Shown: positions 1 to 7,652 of the stretch, piece by piece | Layout: each line of letters begins with the position of its first letter | How positions within the stretch are numbered: the stretch's first letter is position 1 | From: a bacterium | GTDB lineage: Bacteria > Myxococcota_A > Bradymonadia > UBA7976 > UBA1532 | Direction of reading: 5' to 3' | Assembly (NCBI GenBank): GCA_030427205.1 | Contig: JAUHXC010000035.1 | Location: forward strand, 1 to 64,000 | DNA: 64,000 nt | Notes under the pieces: generated by a model | The model's database searches: none | Seen by the model: the letters and a program-made list of their open reading frames with translations, nothing else | What the model was told of the DNA's origin: nothing | Position numbers and translations under genes: made by a program

Positions 1-40
1 GCTGGCCACCCTTCTCGTGGATGATGACCGCGAAAGACAT
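1..40 (-). CDS. Partial CDS, possible FHA-domain protein N-terminus
   Basis: Leftward gene cut by the window edge. An ATG at 38-40 (minus strand) opens a frame reading MSFAVIIHEKGGQ. It is preceded by AGGAG five bases upstream and by a good promoter at 93-122, so a real gene start is well supported. The N-terminal residues resemble the first strand of FHA domains found in Myxococcota FHA/CpaF-type ATPases, but thirteen residues cannot establish this. The identity is a guess; the gene start is not. Confidence 0.6.
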   Translation of the reverse strand, partial: MSFAVIIHEKGGQ

Positions 41-92
41 AAGGCTCCTCGGGAACGAAGTTGACGCTGTCCGATCGCAGGCGACAAACCGT

Positions 93-122
93 GTTGTAGG
101 GCGCTCTGTTCGCGGGTGTCAA
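93..122 (-). promoter_or_regulatory. Sigma-70-type promoter for the leftward gene at 1-40
   Basis: On the minus strand TTGACA (117-122) is followed after 18 bases by TACAAC (93-98). The predicted start near 86 gives a leader of about 46 bases before the ATG at 40. The -35 box is perfect and the -10 matches four of six. Confidence 0.5.
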
Positions 123-169
123 GATCGGCGGAGACCGGCGGCCCGACCGCTCGCGGCCCCGGCAACGGT

Positions 170-1357
170 TCAACCGACGGGCGGCCCGCCTTCGGACGCC
201 TCGGGGGCCCGATGCTCGGCGATGGCCCACAGGGCCAGCCCGACGATCGCCGCCACCGCGATCGCGCCGAACATCGTGCGGTCGTCGAACCGATCGGCGA
301 TCACGCCGAACAGCGGGGTGAAGGCCAGCGCCGACAGCTCCCACTGGGCGGTGAACGCGGCGAGCCCCGATCCACGGTTGCGCTCGGGCACCCGGTCGAC
401 CACCTGCCCGGTCAGCACCGGGAAACAATAGCCGTGCCCCAGCCCGGCGAGCAGGCCGGCGAGCACGAACATGCCGCCGCTACTCGCCGAGGCGGCGAGC
501 AGGCACGCGCCGACGTAGAGCGCGAGGGCCGGGGCCACCATGTTGCGCGGGCCGACGCGCGCCGGCAGCCGGGCGCCGAACAGGCGCACCGCCACCGCCC
601 CGCCGGCGTAGGTGAACCAGACGTCGGCCGGCGTCGCGATCCCTCGGCGGGCAGCGGTGACCGTGATGAAGGCCATGAACACCGCCACCAGCCCCGAGAA
701 GACCACCGTCGCCAGCCAGACCGACCACAGCCGGCGGGCGAGCAGCGCCCGGCCGACGGCCACCGGCGGGGCGGCGGTCGAGGGCGGGGGGCGCCGCGAC
801 TCGGCCAGCGGCAGCACCGGCACCAGCGACAGCAGCACCAGCACGCCCACCGCCGGGAAGACCCAGCGCAGCTCGGCCGCCGGCAGATCGATGCGCCCGA
901 GCACGCCGTTGATGGCCATCGGCGCCAGCCCCGAGATGCCGAAAAGCGCGATGCCCTCGGTGCGCCGGGCGGGCGGGATCAGATCGGCGACGTAGGTGAA
1001 GTAGGCGGTGAAGAGCGTGCCCGCCCCGATGCCGACCAGGATGCGCGAGATGTAGATCAGCGGCCCGATGCGGTCGACGAGCCCGGTCAGCAGCATGCCC
1101 ACCGCCAGCACGCCGGTGCCCGCGATGAGCGTCGGTCGCCGCCCGATGGTATCGAGGGCCCAACCCGCCGCCGGCCGCAGCAGCAGGCCGCCCACCGAGG
1201 CGATGCCCATGATGGTGCCGATCTCGGCCCGGGACGCGTCGAGATGCCCCAGGTAGAGCGGCAGGATCAGCATCGACGAGAAGCCCAGCGCCTGCAGGAA
1301 GTGCCCGGCGACGAGGCGCAGGAAACCGGGGGTCAGCAGGGGGGCGTCGGCGGACAG
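170..1357 (-). CDS. Major facilitator superfamily (MFS) transporter
   Basis: Inner-membrane transporter of the MFS fold; substrate unknown. The protein shows about twelve hydrophobic segments and the family loop motif as D-T-I-G-R-R-P after segment 2 (residues around GWALDTIGRRP). The first ATG is at 1273 and would give only 367 residues, cutting into transmembrane helix 1; the frame upstream encodes the typical first helix (GFLRLVAGHFLQALGFSS). No ATG, GTG or TTG exists between 1273 and the in-frame TGA at 1433-1435. A CTG at 1355-1357 preceded by GGGAG with a six-base spacer would give about 395 residues, the usual family size, and I chose it. The upstream membrane gene ends at that same TGA in the same frame, so a sequence error is the alternative explanation. 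Confidence 0.8.
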   Translation of the reverse strand: MSADAPLLTPGFLRLVAGHFLQALGFSSMLILPLYLGHLDASRAEIGTIMGIASVGGLLLRPAAGWALDTIGRRPTLIAGTGVLAVGMLLTGLVDRIGPLIYISRILVGIGAGTLFTAYFTYVADLIPPARRTEGIALFGISGLAPMAINGVLGRIDLPAAELRWVFPAVGVLVLLSLVPVLPLAESRRPPPSTAAPPVAVGRALLARRLWSVWLATVVFSGLVAVFMAFITVTAARRGIATPADVWFTYAGGAVAVRLFGARLPARVGPRNMVAPALALYVGACLLAASASSGGMFVLAGLLAGLGHGYCFPVLTGQVVDRVPERNRGSGLAAFTAQWELSALAFTPLFGVIADRFDDRTMFGAIAVAAIVGLALWAIAEHRAPEASEGGPPVG

Positions 1358-1432
1358 AGCGGGCTCCCGAGTCGGGCGGGGACGGCGCAGACTACTCGAA
1401 GCGCCGGGCCGATGCAGCGGGCATGATCCCCG

Positions 1433-2068
1433 TCAGCCGACGAGCCAGGCCGCGCCCTGACCGGCGACGAAAGCCACCGTCGCCGCGACGAGCACCTGCG
1501 GTGGCCCCGGCGCGCGTCCCCGCGACAGCAGCGCCAACATCGACGCCAGGGCCGCCGCCCGCAGCGCGACGTCGAGCCAGCGCCCGGTCGGCGGCGGTAT
1601 CGGCGCCGGCGCGGGACGGGGCAGCGGCGGCAGCTGCGCCGTACGCCCGCCCGCCTGCCGGATCACGCCGTCGCCGGTCCACGTCCAGCGCGCCGGCCCG
1701 TCGGGCAGCTGCGCCTCGATCTGCGTCGGCCCGACGGCCATCGCCGGCCCGCGACCGTCGGGCTGCGGGCCCAGCATCAGCAGCGGCAGGGCGAGCAGCA
1801 GCAGCCCCGACGCCACGCCGCCGGGGCGCCAGCCCAGGGCCGCGGCGGCCACATCGGCCCGCGCCCGTCGCCACGCGCCGATGGTCCAGCATGCGCCGAA
1901 GATGCCCGCCAGCGGCCCGACGACCACCCGCAGCGCCGTGGCCCGTGGCCCGTGGCCCTCGACCAGCGCCGCCACCGTCACCAACGCCGCGCCGGCCAGC
2001 GCCGTGGCCCCCGCGGCGCGCACGAAGCGCCCGGTCAGGCTGCGGGCGAAGGGCAGGGCGATCCACAT
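1433..2068 (-). CDS. Hypothetical membrane protein
   Basis: 211-residue protein of unknown function with about five hydrophobic segments: near residues 20-38, 45-66, 85-100, 165-182 and 188-209. Between segments 3 and 4 lies a polar stretch containing a QIEAQLPDGPARWTWTGDG-like soluble section and a proline-rich linker, probably outside the membrane. I recognise no family motif. It lies head-to-head with pyk and just upstream of, and in the same frame as, the MFS gene. The start ATG at 2068 lacks a clear ribosome site, so it is uncertain. The opposite-strand frame here is an Arg/Ala/Pro shadow. Confidence 0.55.
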   Translation of the reverse strand: MWIALPFARSLTGRFVRAAGATALAGAALVTVAALVEGHGPRATALRVVVGPLAGIFGACWTIGAWRRARADVAAAALGWRPGGVASGLLLLALPLLMLGPQPDGRGPAMAVGPTQIEAQLPDGPARWTWTGDGVIRQAGGRTAQLPPLPRPAPAPIPPPTGRWLDVALRAAALASMLALLSRGRAPGPPQVLVAATVAFVAGQGAAWLVG

Positions 2069-2140
2069 CGCGGTGATGGTGCGCGACGCGCCATGGATCT
2101 ACAATGCCGCCGCCCCGTGCATCCAAGGAGGGCTACGCCC

Positions 2141-3574
2141 GTGCGCCACACCAAGATCATCGCCACGATCGGCCCCGCGACACGCCCCCCCGCCATGCTG
2201 CGCAAGCTCATCGAGGCCGGGTGCAACGTCATCCGGGTCAACATGAGCCACTCCGACCAGAAGTCGGCCGCGTCGCTGATCACCGACGTGCGCACCATCT
2301 CCGACCGGGTCGCGATCCTGCTCGATACCCGCGGGCCCGAGGTGCGCACGACCGAGGTCGAGGCCCCCTTCGAGTTGGAAGAGGGCCGCACGGTCATGGT
2401 GCTCGGCGAGCCGGGCATGACCACGCCCGACGTCATCCGGGTCACCTACCACGGCCTCGCCCGCGCGCTGGTCGAGGGCACGGTGATCCTGGTCAACGAC
2501 GGGCAGATCCAGCTCGAGGTCCTCGGATCCGACGGCCCGGCGCTCATCTGCAAGGTCACCAAGGGCGGGCAGCTCAAGTCGAAGAAGGGGGTCAACGTGC
2601 CCGGCGTGCGGCTGCCGATGCCGTTCATGGACGCCCGGGACGAGTCCGACATCCGCTTCGGCGTGCGCCATCAGGTCGACTTCATCGCCGCCTCGTTCGT
2701 CAATCAGGCCGAGGACGTGCGCCAGATCAAGGAGATCGTCGCCGAAGAGGGCGGCAAGACGGCGGTCATCTCCAAGATCGAGTCGCGCTACGCGGTCAAG
2801 AACCTCGCCGAGATCATCGCCGTCTCCGAGGGCCTGATGGTCGCCCGCGGCGATCTGGGGGTCGAGATCCCGCTCGAAGAGGTGCCGGTGGTGCAGAAGC
2901 GCATCATCGACGAGTGCCGGGCGGCGGGTAAGACCGTCATCGTCGCCACCGAGATGCTCGAGTCGATGATCCACAACCCGCGCCCGACCCGCGCCGAGAC
3001 CAGCGACGTGGCCAACGCCATCTTCGAGGGCACCGACGCGGTCATGCTCTCCGGCGAGACCAGCGTCGGCGAGCACCCCATCGAGGTGGTGCGCACCATG
3101 GGCCGCATCGCCGAGATCGCCGAGAAGGAGTCCGCCCGGCGCTACGTCGAGCTGCCCGGCGAGGCCCACGCCTCCGAGGTCTCCGAGCTCATCTGCAAGG
3201 CGGCCTTCATCGCCGCCCGCGAGCTGCGGCTCAAGGGCATCCTGGTGCCGACGTCCAGCGGCAGCACCGCGCTGCGTATGAGTAAGTACCGCCCGCCGTC
3301 GCCGATCCTGGCCACCACCCCCGACATGAGCGTCGCCCGCAGGCTCGCGCTGAGCTACGGCGTCGTCGCGCTGCCCGCGCGCCACTTCGGCCGCATGGAG
3401 AACATGATCCGCCGCTCGTGCCAGCTGATGGTCGAGCACGACTACCTCGACCGGGAAGACCTCATCGCGGTGGTCGCCGGGGTGCCGGTGGGCCACTCGG
3501 GCAATACCAACCTGCTGACCCTGCAGAAGGTCGCCGCGCTCGTCGACCGCGTCGATCGCGCCGAGCGCCGCTGA
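2141..3574 (+). CDS. pyk: Pyruvate kinase
   Basis: Glycolytic enzyme converting phosphoenolpyruvate and ADP to pyruvate and ATP in the cytoplasm. 477 residues, the normal length. It opens with the family strand TKIIATIGPATR, followed by NMSH, a B-domain, the active-site block KIESRYAVKNLAEI, MVARGDLGVEIP, the adenine/metal block VIVATEMLESMI, and SDVANAIFEGTDAVMLSGETSVGEHP. A C-terminal regulatory domain (about residues 345-477) is present. The GTG start at 2141 follows AAGGAGGG at 2125-2132 and aligns with the family N-terminus; the frame is open further upstream but without homology. TACAAT at 2100-2105 is a possible -10 without a good -35. Confidence 0.97.
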   Translation: MRHTKIIATIGPATRPPAMLRKLIEAGCNVIRVNMSHSDQKSAASLITDVRTISDRVAILLDTRGPEVRTTEVEAPFELEEGRTVMVLGEPGMTTPDVIRVTYHGLARALVEGTVILVNDGQIQLEVLGSDGPALICKVTKGGQLKSKKGVNVPGVRLPMPFMDARDESDIRFGVRHQVDFIAASFVNQAEDVRQIKEIVAEEGGKTAVISKIESRYAVKNLAEIIAVSEGLMVARGDLGVEIPLEEVPVVQKRIIDECRAAGKTVIVATEMLESMIHNPRPTRAETSDVANAIFEGTDAVMLSGETSVGEHPIEVVRTMGRIAEIAEKESARRYVELPGEAHASEVSELICKAAFIAARELRLKGILVPTSSGSTALRMSKYRPPSPILATTPDMSVARRLALSYGVVALPARHFGRMENMIRRSCQLMVEHDYLDREDLIAVVAGVPVGHSGNTNLLTLQKVAALVDRVDRAERR

Positions 3575-3575
3575 C

Positions 3576-3606
3576 GGCGGGCCCTGCGGCCGTTCGCGGG
3601 CCCGCC
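3576..3606 (+). terminator. GC-rich hairpin after pyk
   Basis: Perfect 9-bp inverted repeat GGCGGGCCC (3576-3584) and GGGCCCGCC (3598-3606) with a 13-base loop, starting two bases after the pyk stop. It is not followed by a T-run on the plus strand, so it may be a factor-assisted terminator or 3'-end stabiliser. Confidence 0.5.
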
Positions 3607-3631
3607 GCCCGAAAAAAGTCGGCCGAAATCT

Positions 3632-3660
3632 TTGACGGACACCTGCCCGGCGCATATACA
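3632..3660 (+). promoter_or_regulatory. Sigma-70-type promoter upstream of the PilZ gene
   Basis: TTGACG (3632-3637) and TATACA (3655-3660) are separated by exactly 17 bases. Each box matches the consensus at five of six positions. A start near 3667 would leave a 48-base leader to the ATG at 3715. Confidence 0.6.
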
Positions 3661-3714
3661 CCTACATGTGGGTGCCACGCGGAGCGGCACCGAGATCAGC
3701 GCCCGGAGGACCCC

Positions 3715-4074
3715 ATGAGCCGTCGCAATCGCCGTATCCCGCTCGACATCTACCTCAACAAGATGATCAACGGCGTGCCCTTCCTGGTGCGCACCCGCGA
3801 CCTGAGCCGCGAGGGCATCTACGTGCACCGGGTCCTCGAGCCGAGCACGCCCGACGGGGCCCACCTCGCCCTCGAGTTCCAGCTGCCCGGCACCGAAGAG
3901 GTCATCTGGGCCGAGGCGGAGCACGTGCACGGCGAGGACGATCGCGGCATCGGCCTGCGCTTCAAGGATCTGTCGACCCGGCAGGCGCGCCTGCTCGCCG
4001 ACTTCATCGACTGCAGCTCGGGCCTCGACCCGGTGCCCATCCTGACCGATACCGCGCCCATGGCCGCCGTCTGA
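3715..4074 (+). CDS. PilZ domain protein
   Basis: 119-residue single-domain cytoplasmic protein, probably a cyclic-di-GMP receptor. It carries the two family signatures: an Arg-rich N-terminus (SRRNRR at residues 2-7, the RxxxR element) and DLSREGIYV at about 29-37, the D/NxSxxG element. The remainder fits the PilZ beta-barrel, ending in a helix (TRQARLLADFI). The start ATG at 3715 follows GGAGG with a short spacer; the frame remains open upstream but would read through the promoter and hairpin. It stands as its own transcription unit just before the HDOD/sigma-54-activator operon. Output partner unknown. Confidence 0.88.
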   Translation: MSRRNRRIPLDIYLNKMINGVPFLVRTRDLSREGIYVHRVLEPSTPDGAHLALEFQLPGTEEVIWAEAEHVHGEDDRGIGLRFKDLSTRQARLLADFIDCSSGLDPVPILTDTAPMAAV

Positions 4075-4135
4075 TCGACGTCGACCGCGACCGCCTGCGG
4101 TTGATCGCTCGCCGCGCGCCCTGCATCATCGGGCG

Positions 4136-4456
4136 ATGCGCATCCTCACCGCCCTCGCGCCGCCCGATCTGATCCTCGGGCGGGCCATCACCACCGACGA
4201 CGGCATGCCGCTCGTCGGCCGGGGCACCCGCCTCAGCCGGCGCTACCTGCGTATGCTGCACGACGAAGGCGTGCGGGTGCTGGAGTGCGAGGAGGATCCC
4301 CGGGTCGACCCCTGGATCCGCATCCCCGAGACCGACGAGTACCTGCGCGCCCTCGACGCCCGCTTCGAGCCGGTCGAGGGCGACAAGCGCATGCGGGCGC
4401 TCAAGGACGCGGTGCGTGGGGTCTACCTCGACTTCCTCGACGGCCTCGAGCGATGA
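4136..4456 (+). CDS. Small conserved-type hypothetical protein upstream of HDOD gene
   Basis: 106 residues with no recognised domain. The sequence starts MRILTALAPPDLILGRAITTDDGMPLVGRGTRL-like (shown in part), which resembles the short beta-rich lead-in found before HD-GYP and HDOD signalling domains, followed by a mostly helical acidic C-terminus. The stop overlaps the ATG of the HDOD gene (ATGA at 4453-4456), so the two are translationally coupled. I infer a role in the same pathway; no enzymatic motif is visible. Confidence 0.7.
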   Translation: MRILTALAPPDLILGRAITTDDGMPLVGRGTRLSRRYLRMLHDEGVRVLECEEDPRVDPWIRIPETDEYLRALDARFEPVEGDKRMRALKDAVRGVYLDFLDGLER

Positions 4457-5355
4457 GCGCCGACGGCGAGAGCCCCGAGTCCCAGCGCATCCTCGACGCC
4501 CTCGGCCGGCGCATGCTCAAGCGGCGGGTCGACGCGCTCAAGAGCCTGCCCACCTTCCCCCAGTCGATCCTGCGCATCAGCGGCGTGCTCGGCGAGGGCG
4601 ACAGCGACGCGTCGTTCAAGCGCATCGCCGCGCTCATCGAGACCGACCCGGTGCTCACCGCCCGCATCCTGCGGCTGGTGAACTCGGCGTTCTACGGCGT
4701 CTCGGGGGCGATCGCCTCGGTCTACGACGCGCTGGTGATGCTCGGCCTCGACATCGTGCGCGGGCTGGTGCTGTCGACCGCCGCCATGGATCTGGTCGAA
4801 GGCCGCCGCGGCGTCGCTGGCCTCTGGGAGCACTCCTACGGCGCCGCCATCGCCGCGGTGGCCCTGGGCAAGACCATCGGCCTGCCCCGGGTCGAGGAGA
4901 TCTCGGCGGCGGCGCTGATGCACGACATCGGCAAGGTGGTGCTCGCCAGTCAGCTCGGCCGGGAGTACGACGAGGTCGTGCTGCACGCCCTGCGCACCCG
5001 CACCCGCATCCGCGAGGCCGAGACCGAGCTGCTCGGGGTCTCCCACGACCAGATCGGCCGCTGGCTGGTCACCCGCTGGCGCCTGCCGCCGACCCTGGCC
5101 GAGCCCATCGCGCTGCACCACGAGCCGGCCAAGGCCCGCCGCCACCGCGAGGCCACCGCCGCGGTGCACGTCGCCGACCTGATGGTGCGGGCCTACGGCT
5201 TCGGTTTTGCCGGCGACGAGCTGATGCCCGACCTCGACCCGGCGGCGTGGAAGATCCTGCGGCTCAACCCGCGCAAGCTGCGCAAGGCGGTCGAGCTGAT
5301 GCACACCACGCTGCAAGAGGCATTGGTCCAGGCCAACCTCTACCTGGAGCCGTGA
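4453..5355 (+). CDS. HDOD domain signalling protein
   Basis: 300-residue cytoplasmic protein. An HDOD domain (HD-superfamily fold lacking the full set of metal ligands) spans about residues 30-235: LPTFPQSILRI, IALIETDPVLTARILRLVNSAFYG, LMHDIGKVVL. HDOD proteins act as scaffolds in signal output and are commonly linked to c-di-GMP and chemotaxis-like systems; the exact role here is unknown. The ATG at 4453 overlaps the previous stop, and the downstream regulator starts at 5357, right after this stop at 5355, so the three genes look like one operon. Confidence 0.88.
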   Translation: MSADGESPESQRILDALGRRMLKRRVDALKSLPTFPQSILRISGVLGEGDSDASFKRIAALIETDPVLTARILRLVNSAFYGVSGAIASVYDALVMLGLDIVRGLVLSTAAMDLVEGRRGVAGLWEHSYGAAIAAVALGKTIGLPRVEEISAAALMHDIGKVVLASQLGREYDEVVLHALRTRTRIREAETELLGVSHDQIGRWLVTRWRLPPTLAEPIALHHEPAKARRHREATAAVHVADLMVRAYGFGFAGDELMPDLDPAAWKILRLNPRKLRKAVELMHTTLQEALVQANLYLEP

Positions 5356-5356
5356 G

Positions 5357-7045
5357 GTGAAGCCCGGCGATCCCGGTGACCCCGGCGCTGCGTCCGGCGA
5401 GCTGCCCGCCGACGGCCCCGCCGCCGAGGCCGAGCGCCTGCGCCGCGAGCGCGGCCAGCTCGTGCGCTCGCTGGGCGAGCTCACCGAGAAGTACGAAGAG
5501 AAGGTCGAAGAGCTCTCGCTGGTGCGCATGGTCGGCGACGCGCTGGGCTCGAGCCTCGACCTGCGCACCGTCTGCGGGGCCACCGTCGACATCCTGCAAG
5601 AGCAGGTGGGCCCCGAGAGCTGCTCGATCATGCTGCTCGACCGCGACGGCGCGCTGGTGCTCGCCGCCGCCCGCGGCGCCTTCGACGACGCGGCGGCCAC
5701 CTTCGAGATCGCCGCTCAGGCCCCGACCCTCGCGCCGGGCCAGGGCATCGCCGGCGCCGCGGTCGCCGAGCGGCGCATCGTGCGGGTCGACGACGTCGAA
5801 GACGACGACCGCTTCGTGCCCCGCGACGACCGGTCCGACGCCGCCGAGATCCGCAGCCTGCTCTGCCTGCCGCTCATCGCCCGCGACCGGGTCGTGGGGG
5901 TGATCAACCTCTCCGACTCGGTGCCCGACGCCTTCCACGAAGACCACGAGCGCATCCTGGCCATCATCGCCAATACCCTGAGCATGGCGGTGGAGAACGC
6001 GCGCCTCTTCGACGAGGTCAGCCGCAGCCGCGAGGCGCTGGCCAACGAGAACCAGACCCTGCGGCGCCAACTTCAGGGGCGCACCGCGCTCGAAGGGCTG
6101 GTGGGCCAGAGCCCGGCGTTTCGGCGGGTGCTGCAGCTGGTCGAGAAGGTCGCCGATACCCGCGCGACGGTGCTGATCACCGGTGAGAGCGGCACCGGCA
6201 AAGAGGTCATCGCCCGCACGCTGCACCAGGGCGGCGCGATCGATGGGGACGAGTCGCCCTTCGTCGCCATCAACTGCGCCGCCTTGCCCGAGTCGCTGCT
6301 CGAAGCGGAGCTCTTCGGCATCGAGCGCGGGGTCGCGACCGGCGTCGACGCGCGCATCGGCACCTTCGAGCGGGCGTCGGGCGGCACGCTCTTCCTCGAC
6401 GAGATCGGCGACATGGCCCCGGCGGTGCAGGCCAAGGTGCTGCGAGTCATCCAGGAGCGCCAGGTGGTGCGGGTCGGCGCCAGCAAGCCGATCCCGGTCG
6501 ACGTGCGCCTCGTCGCCGCGACCCACCAGGACCTCGACCGGGCCATCGCCGAGGGCCGCTTCCGCCAGGACCTCTACTATCGGCTCAAGGTCATCACCAT
6601 CCACATCCCGCCGCTGCGCGAGCGGCGGGAGGACGTGCTGCCGCTCGCCGAGCACTTCCTCGCCCGCTTCACCGCGCGCCACGACCGCCCGCAGCGTCCG
6701 ATCGGGCGGGCGGCGGCGCGGGCGCTGCTGGCCCACCGCTGGCCGGGCAACGTGCGCGAGCTGGAGCACGCCGTCGAGCAGGCGGTGCTGCTGGCCGACG
6801 ACGGCGAGATCCGCCCGGGCGACCTGGGCTTGCAGGCGGCGTCGGCCGACGGGATCCGGGTCGAGCTGCCCCTCGACGTGCACGACTTCGGCGAGGTCAT
6901 GGACGACGTGCAGGCGCTGGCCGAGCGCACGCTGATCGCCCGTGCGCTCGACGCCCACGATAACAACCGGACCCACGCCGCCCGCGCGCTGGGGCTCTCC
7001 CGGCGGGCCTTGATCTACAAGGTCCAGCGCTACGGGCTGGACTGA
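5357..7045 (+). CDS. GAF domain sigma-54-dependent transcriptional activator
   Basis: 562-residue bacterial enhancer-binding protein. Order: a short coiled coil (about 25-55), a GAF sensor domain (about 60-215), the AAA+ sigma-54 interaction domain (Walker A GESGTGKE at 276-283, Walker B GGTLFLDEIGD near 342-352, arginine-finger region RVIQERQVVRVG), and a Fis-type helix-turn-helix at about 525-562. The sigma-54 contact loop reads GVATGV at 325-330 instead of GAFTGA, a variant also known in other activators. GTG start directly after the HDOD stop. It is the nearest DNA-binding candidate for the palindromes at 7428-7560 and the -24/-12 promoter at 7602-7617 upstream of the DnaJ-like gene; that link is inference. 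Confidence 0.93.
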   Translation: MKPGDPGDPGAASGELPADGPAAEAERLRRERGQLVRSLGELTEKYEEKVEELSLVRMVGDALGSSLDLRTVCGATVDILQEQVGPESCSIMLLDRDGALVLAAARGAFDDAAATFEIAAQAPTLAPGQGIAGAAVAERRIVRVDDVEDDDRFVPRDDRSDAAEIRSLLCLPLIARDRVVGVINLSDSVPDAFHEDHERILAIIANTLSMAVENARLFDEVSRSREALANENQTLRRQLQGRTALEGLVGQSPAFRRVLQLVEKVADTRATVLITGESGTGKEVIARTLHQGGAIDGDESPFVAINCAALPESLLEAELFGIERGVATGVDARIGTFERASGGTLFLDEIGDMAPAVQAKVLRVIQERQVVRVGASKPIPVDVRLVAATHQDLDRAIAEGRFRQDLYYRLKVITIHIPPLRERREDVLPLAEHFLARFTARHDRPQRPIGRAAARALLAHRWPGNVRELEHAVEQAVLLADDGEIRPGDLGLQAASADGIRVELPLDVHDFGEVMDDVQALAERTLIARALDAHDNNRTHAARALGLSRRALIYKVQRYGLD

Positions 7046-7070
7046 TCCACGGCCAGGCTCGGAGACGCTC

Positions 7071-7397
7071 ATGCCCGCGTTGATCGATACGCTGCTCCTC
7101 GGGCGACTGCGCGCGCGGGCGGGCCGCTGGTCGTGGATCGCGGGCGCGCTCGCCGGCCTGTCGGCGGGCGTCGCCGTGGGCATCGACGGCGCCGGCGCCG
7201 TGGTCGCGTGTCTTGGCGTGGGCCTGCTCGTCGGCTGGATCGTCGGCGCGCTGCTCATCGCCAGCGTGCGCTGCCCGTCCTGCGGCCATCGGCTGCTCTG
7301 GGCCCACTACGACGACGATACGGGCCTCGAGCCCGATCCGCTGGAGGCGACCGCCTGCCCCCGCTGCGGGTACCGCCACCCGGACGCCGAAACCTGA
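7071..7397 (+). CDS. Small membrane protein with C-terminal zinc ribbon
   Basis: 108 residues. Two hydrophobic helices (about 20-42 and 46-68) are followed by a soluble tail with two CPxCG knuckles, CPSCGH near 70 and CPRCGY near 96, a four-cysteine zinc ribbon. No family recognised. The ATG at 7071 has GGAG upstream (7060s). It lies 25 bases after the activator gene and may be in its operon. It ends just before the regulatory region of the DnaJ-like gene. Confidence 0.7.
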   Translation: MPALIDTLLLGRLRARAGRWSWIAGALAGLSAGVAVGIDGAGAVVACLGVGLLVGWIVGALLIASVRCPSCGHRLLWAHYDDDTGLEPDPLEATACPRCGYRHPDAET

Positions 7398-7427
7398 GCC
7401 GGCTCCGTGCAGCGGCGCTCGTCGAGG

Positions 7428-7560
7428 TGCGCATTCGTTTGCACACCTTGGCATCCGCAGGTGTGCAGATGCTTGCACACTGCCCGCACGCCTGCCCCAT
7501 GGTCGTATGAGCCTCTCGGCAAACCGCAGACCGCCTGCCGGATGTGCATGCGTATGCACA
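7428..7560. promoter_or_regulatory. Three 18-bp palindromic sites (TGYGCA-N6-TGCACA)
   Basis: Sites at 7428-7445 (TGCGCA-N6-TGCACA), 7462-7479 and 7543-7560 (both TGTGCA-N6-TGCACA). Centres lie about 192, 158 and 77 bases upstream of the predicted start of the -24/-12 promoter at 7602-7617, the normal distance for enhancer-binding-protein sites. The identical arms, identical spacer length and three-fold repetition argue against chance. The bound protein is unknown; the GAF-sigma-54 activator encoded at 5357-7045 is the obvious candidate. Confidence 0.7.
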
Positions 7561-7601
7561 GTGCCCGGCGCCCATGCGGCATTATCCGGCGACGGCATGT
7601 C

Positions 7602-7617
7602 TGGCACGGCTTCTGCA
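7602..7617 (+). promoter_or_regulatory. Sigma-54 (-24/-12) promoter of DnaJ-like gene
   Basis: TGGCAC (7602-7607), five bases, CTGCA (7613-7617). The invariant GG and GC dinucleotides are exactly ten bases apart. A start near 7628 leaves about 25 bases to the ATG at 7653, including GGAG at 7641-7645. Position between the palindromic sites and the gene supports function. Confidence 0.7.
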
Positions 7618-7652
7618 ATTGTCATCGTGCATCGCCTGCCCGGAGACGCATC

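Noticed and set aside
116..1426. A 436-codon rightward frame at the left end.
   Set aside because: Arg/Gly/Gln/His low-complexity product opposite the MFS transporter helices.
325..2131. The GVATGV loop of a sigma-54 activator as evidence of a non-functional regulator (protein at 5357-7045).
   Set aside because: This variant is known in other activators, and Walker motifs and HTH are intact; the protein is probably functional.
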